Of a DNA stretch of 64,000 bases, positions 12,351-22,580 are shown piece after piece. This DNA comes from Bryopsis sp. KO-2023 (taxonomy: Eukaryota; Chlorophyta; Ulvophyceae; Bryopsidales; Bryopsidaceae). Under the pieces are notes generated by a model. The model was not told where the DNA came from and made no database searches. It saw only the letters and a list, made by a program, of their open reading frames with translations. The translations under genes were made by a program, and so were the position numbers. The stretch is from the NCBI GenBank assembly GCA_030272585.1, contig BSYQ01000003.1:5704001-5768000 (forward strand). The letters are read 5' to 3'. The stretch's first letter is position 1, and every line of letters starts with the position of its first letter.

Positions 12351-12384
12351 TATAGAAAAAAAGGCTCGAGCCTTTTTTTCTATA
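12351..12384. repeat. Perfect 34-bp palindrome
   Basis: The two 17-bp halves, TATAGAAAAAAAGGCTC and its exact complement, abut with no loop. A second palindrome follows at 12399-12428 (TATTGTGAG/CTCACAATA extended by A5/T5 with one mismatch). Both could extrude as cruciforms or form RNA hairpins. The T run gives a weak resemblance to a terminator hairpin, but this is eukaryotic intergenic DNA. Confidence 0.9.
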
Positions 12385-12808
12385 ACCCTTAAAACCCTAA
12401 AAAGTATTGTGAGCTCACAATATTTTTTAATTATGGAGCCTTATGGCACAGAGAACTTGGAACCTCTTTTCCTGTTCATAAATGATGTCATATTCTTTTC
12501 TAAAGAGAGCGAAGAAGCCTCTTAGCCTAAGAGGACTCTGAGTCTTGGGAAAAAAGATATTGGTGTCTTCGCGGAAAGGACTACTTTAGGCATTTGACCT
12601 TCCTGGACCGGGTGAGGTTGCACCGATCCACAGAATCTTAAGATTTTCCTCACCCTGAAAAGAAATGAGAGAGGGCTCTCATAGCGGTTCGCCACCAGCC
12701 GTCGACCCACTCCAGCTGGAGTCGCCTCCATTATCTCAGGCAACACGGACTGTCATTGGAGGAGAGAAAATGTCTTGCTAATGAGGGTCCTACGACTCGT
12801 ATAGGCAT

Positions 12809-13013
12809 AGGCGTAGCCAGGATGATAACCTTGCGGGGCCAAAAAACATTTGGGGGGCCGCTCAGAAAAACAAAGATCTTTGTCTTTGTCTAGACAGAGC
12901 AAAACACAAGCTTTCTTTTTTCTCCTGGCCATGGGTGCACCACAAATTCTTGGGGGACCAAAGCGTCTTTTTGGGGGGTCAGGCCCCAAGGCCCCCCCCC
13001 TTGGCTACGAGTC
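12809..13013. mobile_element. Possible small MITE-like element
   Basis: The left end GCGTAGCCAGG and right end CCTTGGCTACG form imperfect inverted repeats. Inside, both sides carry GGGGCC-rich words (GGGGCCAAAAAAC; GGCCCCAAGGCCCC). About 205 bp, non-coding. No convincing target-site duplication. The call rests on end symmetry alone. Confidence 0.35.
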
Positions 13014-13499
13014 GCACCTAGGGACAAGCGTTGGAGACCAGGGGGAATAGCTACCTGGGCAACTCTGCTCGAGCCTTGGTTCGTCTCACCTGTTAGTCCC
13101 AGGGCTTCCAAACTGCGCACACAGTCGAACGTTACCTCCACGTCATTCGCCTTCTACAACCTTGACGGCCGCGAGTTGGCAGGCGCAACCAATCTGGAAA
13201 GTGGAGCGGCTTGAGGCTGTGGCCACGCTTGAAAGATTGGCGTGAGCTGAGAGGCATGTCTCAACGTTTATAAAAGGGTTGGCGGCTGAATCCTATTGTT
13301 ACAGGATTTTCTGCTGTCGAGGCATGCATGCCATATGGCCATATCTTCTTTCGCTCCAGCACAACGAGTTCCGTGATTAACGTCACTACCAACAGAAAGT
13401 ACTAGCTTTACTCTCGAGATCAGCAGCTGAAGGTTCCAATGGTGAGAGATGGAAGCCCAGCCTCAGCAACTAAGCACCCAAAACAAGCTCCCGAAGGCG

Positions 13500-13615
13500 G
13501 AAGAAACTGCAGCCAATGGCTCGACTGTGTATTACACAGTGTGTAACCTACTTAAGTATTTATTTAAGGCCATCTTGCCTTGGAAAGTGGGGAATTTATT
13601 AGAACTTGAATATAC
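13500..13615 (+). repeat. Short dispersed repeat, copy in palindrome spacer
   Basis: It shares AAGAAACTGCAGCCAATGG, GTGTGTAACCT, AAGGCCATCTTGCC and GTGGGGAATTTATTAGAAC, in order, with 9208-9302 (inverted). It is the only copy outside the large inverted repeat, which shows that the central piece missing from the right arm was ancestrally present. Confidence 0.6.
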
Positions 13616-14029
13616 TCTGTTCTTTTCAATTGAAAGCGCTGATGCAAAAGCATGGAGGTTCTGGACCGAAACAAACTATCATCAAGCAATTTTGGATCCT
13701 TTTTTTTTGGCCTCTTGATTCTTGCTTGAAGGCCACTAAGGACCACTCATAAGTCTTATTATGCATGCATGCATGCAGATGACAGTGGGGGTGGTAAGAA
13801 CGTGGAAGACTGAGGCGGCACCAGGTCTCCAGGAGAGAGAGGCTCAACGCATTTCTATTGTCCTTCTTTAATCACACCATGATTCATTTTCAAAAAAGAC
13901 GATACAAGAACTCCAGGGTGGTGGGGGATGTACCAAAGAGCTTCTCAATAAAACATTACCTATAGACTATGGACATAGCTAATGGACCAGAAAAGTCATG
14001 AAACATCTATTGCTTTTAGTTGAGCAATA

Positions 14030-16247
14030 CTTCCTGCACTGTCCCAATAATATTTCAGTTACAATTGGATGAATTCTCATCTACAAGCCATCCACATCAG
14101 ATTAAGGAGTTCCACAGCCCCCTCCAAAAAAAATAAAAAAAAAAAAACATATCAAAAAAACCTCACACCACGGTAAAACACATCTTGCTGGCATCCAAAA
14201 AGCTGAAGTAAGAGATCGGCAGATCCATCAGCCACAATAGAATTGTTAGTTTTTCCTAGTAGCAGCAAGAGCAGAATTCACCATTTTTCAACACCTTCCA
14301 TTCAATCACAAACCCCTCACTGTTTTTCCTCTTGCTCTCTGCTCGACACTTTTGTCCATTTGGCCTACAATGGCAGCATCAGTGAGTCATGAATTTTACA
14401 TTGTGCAAGCTGAACAATCCATTTGGCGGAGCAGAGCATAAGTACCTGCAGCCACACTTGTCCTGCTTGCTGTCATCACGCTTTCTGTTGCAGCAGAGAG
14501 CTTTCACAATGCCGACGCAACCCCCGTCCTGGAAATCTTCAGCACTCCCCGTAGTCTCACCAACTCTGCCAACGTAGACGAAGGAATCAACCTCCTCTGT
14601 GAACACATACAGAACCGTTCAGATGCACTAACTGGAAGCAAAAGCTATCATCAATTAGGTCGGCCAGCAACTGGCCCAAGTACTCACTTCCTAAGGCAAG
14701 AGCGATGGCTTCGAAGAGGACCTTCGCAACAGGCTCCGCAACAGCTTCAGAAACATACACCTGCACAGCACTCACTTCCCCTGGGCCGAGCTGCTTGGCT
14801 GTCGCAAATGCATTGGCAGAGGCTTCGACAATAGCAGTGGACACGACATCAACCTTCACTTTCACGACGGCCAGTTTTCCCAGGTCATTCTCCGCCTTGG
14901 CAATACCCTCAGCAATAGCCTACATACCAAAAAGAAGGCAACCGTCAAATGGCGTCGATGTCAGGCACATGCACCCTCGATAGAAAATCATTGCACAAGG
15001 TCTGTTACCAAAACGTCGCATCATTACCTGTGCACTCGCCTTCGCAATTGTTTGGACATCCGCCGGTTCAAAAGAATCAGAAACACTGGTATCGACCAGC
15101 CTCAAGTAAACCTCCGCACTTGCCATGGCTCTCGCAGTGGCCTTACCGATAGCATTGGCAGCAACTTGTGCTTCTGCCAAAGCCTCACCTCTACCGCTCG
15201 CTTTCGAATAGGCTTCAGAAACAGCATTGACAATAGTATTCCTTTCCTCAGACGCGGCCTGAAATGTAACAGGGTGTTCAGGAAGCATTCTGGGCTGACC
15301 ATAAAGCACCAGCATGACATTCAGGTCGAACGGTTGGCAAGAAGTACCTCGCTGGCGCTCTTTGCAACAGCGATGGCTTGTCCACCAGTGGAACTGGCAA
15401 TTGCCTCAGCAATGTTCTGCGCATCGCCATTCTGCAGCGCCTTGTTGGCTTCTTCCTTGCTCAGATCGGTGGCGCTTGCAATAGCAGTCGCGATGGCGTC
15501 CTTGGCCTTGGAATCTCCCTTCTTGTATTCTTCAGCAAGAGCTTTAGCAACAGAACTGGACTTTCCACCTGAGCAGCAATATCGCAATATTGAAAAGCAT
15601 TGATGCTTTTCAGATTTTCCACCACAGCATTCGCACACGAGACAGAACACAGGACACGATACATACCTCGGTTTGCCTCGGAGATGGCCTCGGCGATGGC
15701 GTTGACATTGCCCTTGGCAACGCTGTTTGCGAAAGCGCTAGAAGGGCCGCCGTCTTCTGCGACGGCCTTTTTTGGGGATTTCGCACGAGCGAGCAAAACC
15801 CGAGAGGACACTGGCAACACGCACGTCAAACTCAATCATTTCTTCACAACATGATGCTCGACTATTCTCCGTTGTCGCTGGAGAAGAGGTGGGCAACTCT
15901 CCACATCTAGAGATCGCAAGAAAAAAGAAGCTTTACTGAAATTCCAACTCTGATTTGGTATTTGAACAATACCATTCGCCGTAGCTCCGTGCACGGCGAA
16001 GGCCAACAGCAGCACCACACTCCAAGTCTTCATTTCGTTTACTGCAGACTGTAAAAAGACAACAAGGTTTCGATCGCAGGTGAATTCATTGCCGTCAGAT
16101 TCCGAGGCTAAGAAGTGGCTGCGGGGTAGAGTGAGAACGCCAGCTCAACGAACAGAGGCGGCCAAGAGAAGAACGATCACTGTCATAAGAGGAAATGTCA
16201 CCTCGCCTAGAGTGGACAGCAAGAACGTGAGCGGAAGTTCATTAATC
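14030..16247 (-). repeat. Right arm of palindrome carrying the Ala-rich gene
   Basis: Inverted homologue of 9704-12045. Start codons pair at 9946/16033 and stop codons at 11817-11819/14256-14258, with the same seven-exon structure. The two genes converge on the 2-kb spacer. Confidence 0.88.
14256..16033 (-). CDS. Secreted Ala-rich, Cys-tailed protein, copy 2
   Basis: Seven exons on the minus strand: 16033-15973, 15756-15667, 15568-15348, 15258-15028, 14919-14688, 14596-14446, 14364-14256; 364 residues. Exons 1-5 and 7 have exactly the same lengths as in copy 1. Exon 6 is 75 nt shorter (151 against 226), so the linker before the cysteine tail is 25 residues shorter and largely rewritten (GRVGETTGSAED instead of a Thr/Ser/Gly/Ala-rich stretch). 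The signal peptide (MKTWSVVLLLAFAVHGATA), the three Ala-rich modules and the tail are kept; the tail has nine cysteines (final CSCCY against CSCGY). Frame and splice sites are intact, so it looks functional. Function unknown, as for copy 1. Confidence 0.82.
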
Positions 16248-17011
16248 CACCTACGGATGGGGTCCTTTTCTGCATCGTTCAAGGAAATAGAACGAGTTCA
16301 TGACGCGTTCATGAACTTCATGTTCAATTTTTGAGACATGCTTTGCACCTTCGAGTGTGTACTCCACCAGAGATTATCTATGCGGTTGGGATTTTCTTTT
16401 TGTTGTCCAGGAAGTTTTCTTTTGGGTGGGTTTTCTGTTGTTCTTACATTTGTATTACTCTGGCATTATGGGGGGTGATGGCCTCTTTTTGCTTTAATGA
16501 AATTGAATTTAATTGAATTGTCATCCATCAGCCAAACAAGCAATCAATCAATGGGTTACACTGCTACCCATTCTACTACTGCTGCATTGATTGTTGCCCT
16601 TTGAAATGCAAAAAGCTTTTTGGTTGGGTTTTGTATATGGTGTTCGCTGGGCCAATGCGGGTTCAGACCCGGGATATCTTGAAAGGATAAGCAAGATTTT
16701 TTGTCCATCATTGAGAAAAAAAAGGGGTTATGTGATACATTTTTCAAAGATATCCCAACGGACTACAAAACCAGCCTTAGCATCGCCACAACTCTTATGC
16801 GCGTTCAAAGTATTGTTTCCGTCAGCAGCCCAAGAACAATAATTATATCAGTTGAAACTACTTTCAACAGCACCACAATGCATCTACGAACTGGAGATTG
16901 CAGATAGGTGGTAGGTTTCAGAAATGCCCTTCATGTTAACTCGAAACACTGCATTCAATCAAATGAAACCATACATTCCACCCAATTCCTTCGATTGTGC
17001 AAACAACATCC
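16248..17011. other. Intergenic, nothing recognised
   Basis: Short unmatched frames only. GGGTTCAGACCCGGG near 16661-16675 recalls a tRNA T-arm but no cloverleaf surrounds it. Confidence 0.5.
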
Positions 17012-17656
17012 CTAAGGTGCCTTTGAATCAGGAAACATTTTGTAGAGGTCCAATTCGCATTCCAGCACAGGTCCATCCTGCAGCATGCTCCTTTTGCTGT
17101 TCATCACAGGTCCATGATCTTGGGGGGAATACCCATTGTAAATCACCCTGCCCCTCACATTCTCGAAAGGCACTGGTCCAAAATATCTGCTGTCCGCCAC
17201 GTCGGGCGGTTCTAATTTTGGATTATCGGCGACCACCCAGCAGTGGCCTGGGGGCACCAGGAGGTATTCAAACGGAGAGTCCGACACCAACTTTTCACCC
17301 TCTAGTGCACCCACGCGCCTGACCAAGATGGAAGATTCGTCGCCGTATCGATATGGACTGTCAAGCGCGATGACGTCCCCGACGTTCACGTTACGTCGCG
17401 ACGGCCAGTGCAAGCGTCGAAGCAGCAGCGTATCCACCGCGTCTCGGTCTTCCAAGCAGCGGTGGTTCAACGACGGGCACATCGCAGGGCCCGACAAATA
17501 CATTATGCTCGTCAACTGACCGCAATACGTTTCCAATCCCTGGTGGAGACACTCGGCGACGCTGCGTGAGCCATTTTTGTCGAGCAGTAGACTCGCCACC
17601 ACTTCGGCTGCTGCCCCGGCCTTGGACAGAGCGTATCGCGGTCGCCACAAAGACAT
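17012..17656 (-). CDS. S26 signal-peptidase-like protein (IMP2 fold), catalytic dyad lost
   Basis: Single exon, 214 residues, starting at MSLWRPR; the frame stays open further upstream but would overlap RPAP2. It aligns with mitochondrial inner membrane peptidase subunit 2: SGPAMCPSLN (residues 55-64) against the GxSMxPSLN serine box; NVGDVIALDSP (91-101); LVRRVGALEGE (111-121) against IIKRVIALEGD; VPPGHCWVVADN (134-145) against the GHxWVxGDN box; DSRYFGPV (155-162). The catalytic serine position is Ala58 and the catalytic lysine position is Arg113, so proteolysis by the usual dyad is not possible. The tail (QDHGPVMNS, 179-187) resembles a plant S26-like branch I remember only loosely. Location is probably mitochondrial or another organelle (inference). 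It diverges from RPAP2, with 163 bp between start codons. Confidence 0.82.
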   Translation of the reverse strand: MSLWRPRYALSKAGAAAEVVASLLLDKNGSRSVAECLHQGLETYCGQLTSIMYLSGPAMCPSLNHRCLEDRDAVDTLLLRRLHWPSRRNVNVGDVIALDSPYRYGDESSILVRRVGALEGEKLVSDSPFEYLLVPPGHCWVVADNPKLEPPDVADSRYFGPVPFENVRGRVIYNGYSPQDHGPVMNSKRSMLQDGPVLECELDLYKMFPDSKAP

Positions 17657-17819
17657 GATCCTCTGTGGAGTGGTGTATTTTGGGGGTCGAAAATGGAGGG
17701 AAAAAATGGTGTACGGGGTTCCATGTCTGACACAAGCATGACGTAATTTCTGGAGTTGCAGGAGAACAAAGTTTTTCCAGTTTCGTGTTGGAGTTGAGTT
17801 CACCGAGGAGGCACGCAAA
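17657..17819. promoter_or_regulatory. Short divergent intergenic region, S26-like / RPAP2
   Basis: Only 163 bp separate the two start codons, so transcription of both genes must start from shared DNA or inside each other's 5' end. No TATA box is evident. The minus-strand frame stays open across it. A bidirectional promoter is inferred from spacing. Confidence 0.5.
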
Positions 17820-20800
17820 ATGGCGGAATATTTGCCGACTTTCAACTACGGCGCGACTGATTCTGTTGGAAACGGTATGGACCTGCGCCTGTTGCAACGA
17901 TATCTATCGTCTCGATAAGCAGGAAAGGATTGCTGAGAACGATAATTCTTTGTCCTAGGGGGGATTCTACACTCCCAGGAGATGGGGAAAGAACTGGCAG
18001 TCAGCGACTCGACAAGTGAAATTCCCTTGCATGCCGATGTTGCTGAAGCATCGACAGACCCCATTGCAGCACTTGAGGCAAAAAGAAGATTTGAAGTGAT
18101 GAAAGCTATGGCAAGGTGGTAATCAGTTTCTCCTTGTTGCGAAAGTTGGGCATCCCCCTAAGGCAAAGACAATTTCTTGTTTCGATGGCCAAAAAGCAGC
18201 ACTGGAATATAGGACAAGGGCGGGGGGGGGGGAGACCTCCCCCTCCCCCCCCAAAAAAATATATATTTATATATATGTATATGGGAAGTACATGTGAAGC
18301 AAATTTAATGCTAGAGAGTGTGCGTGTGTGTGGGGAAATTGAGATCTTTTGCTCCTGGTCACCAGAGTGCTGACAAGGGAGGCATCCAATGAAAAGGAGC
18401 TTCAAGAAATCGTCACAGACATGAGCAAAGAGGACATTCATCAGGTAAATCACGTTGAAATGAACACAAATCCAGTGGATGAAATAAACAAAAATGTAGT
18501 GGAATCCTATGGGGAAAAAAATAAGCACTGCCGAAAGTAAGCAAAGAATTGAAATCCCATAGCCTACCTCCAACTGATGTGTTTCCTTGCCTGGATAACA
18601 ACTCGATGCTGGAAAAATAACAAAAAGTACAGCCGAAATTTGCTTTCACCTTTCCCACACACTTTCTTTCGTTGAAAGTCTGTGTGAATGACCTTTTTGT
18701 GTCCATTTCGGTTTCTTGATGAGGGTTTTTCGTTCATGTTGATGCTAGATTGCTGAGGAGAGGGGGTTGAGTGGGAGGTGTGGCTTTCCCATGTGCCCAA
18801 ATTCTTGCAACTACAAGGGAAAACCAAGATATAAGCTTCAGAATCAGAGTGGAAAAATGGATTTCTTGGACCTGATGTGCTACTGCAGGCAAGACCCCCA
18901 CTCCCCAAAAACGAAAATTATCGCTGTTATTCTACCGAGGAAAGAAAAGACCTGTAACAGCGTTGTTTTTCTAGAAACATACCAAAGAAAAAAGGAGTTG
19001 ATGAGATTTAACTAGGCACTTTGCTACGTTGAATTTCAAAAAAGGAAATGTAGTTGTTGCGTTGCAGTCCTGCCTGCATGGCTAAAGTGGAGTTCCTTGC
19101 TGAACAGCTCGGTGACCCTTATGATCGATTGAAGGATCGTGGTGATTTGAAGGCAAGTTCGACCGGATACTAACAAAAAACGAAAGGGCTGACATAAAAA
19201 GCCACCAGTTTTTCTCTTTTTCGGGGTCGATTTGGTGGAGGACCCCCCGCCCCGCCAAACCTGGACTCATGGTGTTCCGGTCATTCAGGCTGTTGCCGAA
19301 ATCTTGAAGAAAAGACCTGTTTCTCATGGAAACCCCGGGGAGGTCTCGGTTCCGATGAAGGACATTGTCCAGGTATGTCCATGCAACTTCCTTGTGCTGG
19401 CTGGCAGTGAAATATCATATTTATTGTAATATATATAGGGATTCCACCAGTCAGCTGCACATAAACTGGTTCATCGACTCTTTTTTTTCCCAAAATCTGT
19501 GAAGGAGCGGGATACTTCTGTTCCAGAGGGCTTTGCCGATTTGATGGAGGCGGCACAAAGGATGGTGTCCAGCCCAAGCATTTCATCCAGCAATTGCGAG
19601 CAATCCTCGTCAAAAAGGAGTGAAAATTCTCAGACAGCAACATGCGGCCGAACCAGACGGAAAAGTGAATCCTGCCGACGACAAGGGGCTCTGCCTGTCA
19701 TTGAGGAGAATGATGTTTCAAACGAACATGAAACATCGCAGCCTCACGGTGTGGATTGTACGGGCAGCGGACAGGAAGCTGCTAGAGTGGCGGTGGAGGA
19801 TTCGGCTGCTGGGACTGCTGATGTGCCCGATCCAGTTGCTCCTGTGCTTTATTTTGACTTCGAGGATGCGGTTGGGCCCTTGGAGGGGGACGTTGGGCAG
19901 AAATTCGGCCGCTTGACCCTTGTTGATCCTGCAGCACCGAATGAAGGGGTTGACGGGATGCCACGTATGTTGAGTTCGAAATGGCGGACATACCTTTCCT
20001 CTTGTCTCAGGAAATTTATTGATTTTTTGCTTTCTTCAGAAATTCACGTCCATTGGACCTCGCCAAATCTTCCTCACCGGTAGTTTTGATCAAATTTGTA
20101 TATGTATATGTATATTGAATCGAAATTGTTTCACACAACGCCGAAAGGCTGAAGTGCAGCCCGCTCATGGAAATGTGTTTTTTATGTATGTATATGTGCA
20201 GGAATTGGTTCCGATTTGATCCATAGGTTTGAAAATATCTCAGGGTTTAGGGTTTATGTATATGGAAACGGTGAGGACCATATGTGCTGCCTAAATCACA
20301 ACTTGAATGTTTTCAATAGGGGAGGATGAAGCATCCCAAACCCCTGCTGTCAGTGAGGTCATAACGGAGCGAACACATCCAGATCACCAGATGGCAATGG
20401 AGGGGCTTGATGATGGGGAATCTTCCGAATCGGAGGACCTCGAAAACTCGACCAAAGGCATTCCTTACTTGAGCCTGTCTCCTTCGAATTCCAAACCGCC
20501 CTTGTCTAAATTCGGCCGACTGTACAGCGTTTTGGATTCCATGGTCACTCGGGACACCATCGATTGGATTCATGATGCTGATTTCAGATCCCGAGGGGTC
20601 ATCCGGCCGGCAGAAGATCGGGCTGCCATTGGTTTTCTGTCGAAGTTCGTGCGAGGGGGGCTGTCCAGAGCTGTGGATGATTTCAAGTTGGGAGGATCGA
20701 GGCAAAGCATCGAAAAGGCGGCAGATTTTTTGGTGGCAACGTTTCGGTGTCCTCGACCCGTCCCTACGTTATCCAGAGAGGAGTGGACATTGTTTGCCAT

Positions 20801-20957
20801 TGTTTTGTTGGAAGCTTCCTCGTGGAAGCGAGTGACTGGCTTGAAGGATTTGATGTTGGGATCACAACAGTTGACGGCGTTGTTGGGGCGGTTGGACTTG
20901 TCTGTGGATCTGTTTCAGGCACTCCTTGGTGTGGTGGCCCAAGATAGATGCATTTAA
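17820..20957 (+). CDS. RPAP2: RPAP2/Rtr1 family RNA polymerase II CTD phosphatase
   Basis: Eight exons: 17820-17874, 17959-18115, 18366-18444, 18749-18888, 19068-19152, 19289-19372, 19505-19964, 20320-20957; 565 residues, all phases consistent. The Rtr1 zinc domain is at residues about 65-160: CGFPMC (Cys108, Cys113) and YCSPAC (Cys143, Cys147) reproduce the CxxxxC...CxxxC ligands of human RPAP2 (CGYPLC...FCSNFC). VLTREASNEKELQEI just before matches the helical part. The family binds RNA polymerase II, aids its assembly and nuclear import, and is reported to remove Ser5 phosphate from the CTD. The long C-terminal half (acidic linker, then a helical region near TRDTIDWIHD) is less familiar. 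Introns 4 and 5 use GC donors (TGCAG|gcaag, TGAAG|gcaag); both are required to keep frame and the zinc domain. Confidence 0.9.
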
Positions 20958-22580
20958 TGAAAGGAGTAGGTTCTTCTGTTTTCATTAAGTGTAGTCTCCA
21001 TCGTTTTGAGGAATTCCGAGTCGAGGTTTGAAAAAACTGAAGTCAGTTTAGAGCATGTCCGAAGCAGAATGGTCGAGAATCAGAACTAAGCGAGATCGAA
21101 AATGGAGAAGATTGTGGGATGAAAGCAGGAAGGGAATGCAACTGAGGAAAGTAGCTACTGTGCGATCGGTTTCGGGAGGGAGCGAGGGAAGCGCTCAGTC
21201 GACAAGAAATGAGACCGGGTGGGGGGGACTGTCCGATGAGGGGTTTCCATGAGGTAGGACAATGATTCTTCTGACGATGACCGGGGCTGGGATCGAAAGG
21301 CTTGTGTGTGTGCTTTTAAATCATCTCCTTACTTTTCTTCACGGTTGGTCAGATCATGTGTGATGGAAAAGAATATTTGAATGCATATATATATTTTTTT
21401 ATTTTTATTTTTTCAGTCATATTTGCTGACTACCTTCCCAACACCGAATCTATCACATCAATGAATCGCGAGTGTTGGTTCGTTTTTTCTGCGTTTCAGA
21501 CAATCCCTGATTCCGTTATGACCAGCGAGGGAGGGGCTTAGTTGGGAACATGTACCAGGTGTAGATTTAAATCATCAGATGGCTTGTATCACTATCAAGT
21601 TCAGAAAAGACATGATGCTGATATCAGATTTCGGAACATACATGGATATAAATTTTCCACTTTAGCAATGTTTGCTGTCCAAACGAGATGATCCCGTTAG
21701 AATTTTTTTTCTTTTCTTTTTTGGCTTATGAGTTTTGGATGTTTGAGAAGACGTAAAGGGGTTGGGTTTTTGATATGATGAATCAGTTTTGGCCGTTAAG
21801 AAAAAAAGTCTTGACAGCAGGGTTCCTTTTCACAGTTAAAGGGAGGAAAGAGATGGAGCTGTGTGCAATATAACCAAATATGTAGTGTCGAGTTTTGACT
21901 GGCTGGAGGAAAACAGCTTGAAGAAACTTTCCTCTGTCCCACACACTGGACTGGTCAGCAAATTAAATCAAGAAAAAAACAGCAAACAAACAAACAAACA
22001 ACGCCAAGTGGTTCCGAACCACGTGTTCAAAACAGTTCAGCAGCTGAACTCCTCCGATCAACCGTCCCCCTCCAAAAATACACCCACAGAATTTTGAAAT
22101 GTGAGATAACTTCATCATTTCTTACAACACGAGCTGTTTTCTCCACACACATGCGCACACACCCTCTCACAATTCAAAAACAGAACTCGCCCCCCGCCTG
22201 CCTACTCTAGCAATACAAAAGGTGCAGAATCATTGGGATTTCCATATAGCTACCCACCAAATCGACCACCCCATCCCCTTTTCAATACAACTTCATCCCT
22301 TTTTTTTTCTTTCAAAGTTCAGGTTCCCTCCTCTTCCAAACACACGCACACACAACCACAATTTCTTCTTCAAAAACAGAAAACAGAAAATTCCTAAACC
22401 CAAAAAAACAAAAACCCAAAATTCTGCACACCGACATAAAAGAAAAAACCATATGCAAAAGAATCATAGAAAAGGAATGGAAGTGAGAAATCCTTCACCT
22501 TAGAGAATTTTTTTTTGTAGTATATATGTTTTTTTTTCCTCGTCCCCCCTCCTTGATCATGATTGTCTTTTTTTTTTTGC
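20958..22580. other. Intergenic between convergent RPAP2 and UBE2M
   Basis: 3' flanks of two convergent genes. A 65-codon frame at 21055-21252 (+), starting MSEAEWSRIRTK, is basic and unlike any family I know; it may be chance. The rest is CA- and A-rich low complexity (22100-22560). Confidence 0.5.

Larger units (their letters stand above)
12046..14029. other. Spacer between the two palindrome arms
   Basis: There is no supported gene. Contents: two short near-perfect palindromes (12351-12384 and 12399-12428); a block at 12430-12740 that weakly resembles 36530-36800; a small element with CGTAGCCA / TGGCTACG ends at about 12809-13013; a dispersed-repeat copy at 13500-13615; and a GCATGCATGCATGCA run at about 13760-13775. 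It looks like a nest of repeat fragments. Confidence 0.55.

Noticed and set aside
16655..16680. tRNA-like T-arm sequence GGGTTCAGACCCGGG
   Set aside because: The T-loop lacks the usual TTCGA/TTCAA order and no acceptor, D or anticodon stems can be drawn around it.
17657..17845. N-terminal extension of the S26-like protein
   Set aside because: The frame is open but would overlap the RPAP2 start on the opposite strand, and the family similarity begins after MSLWRPR.
20243..20258. GGGTTTAGGGTTTA, like plant telomere repeat
   Set aside because: Only two units inside an RPAP2 intron; too short for an interstitial telomere and could be chance.
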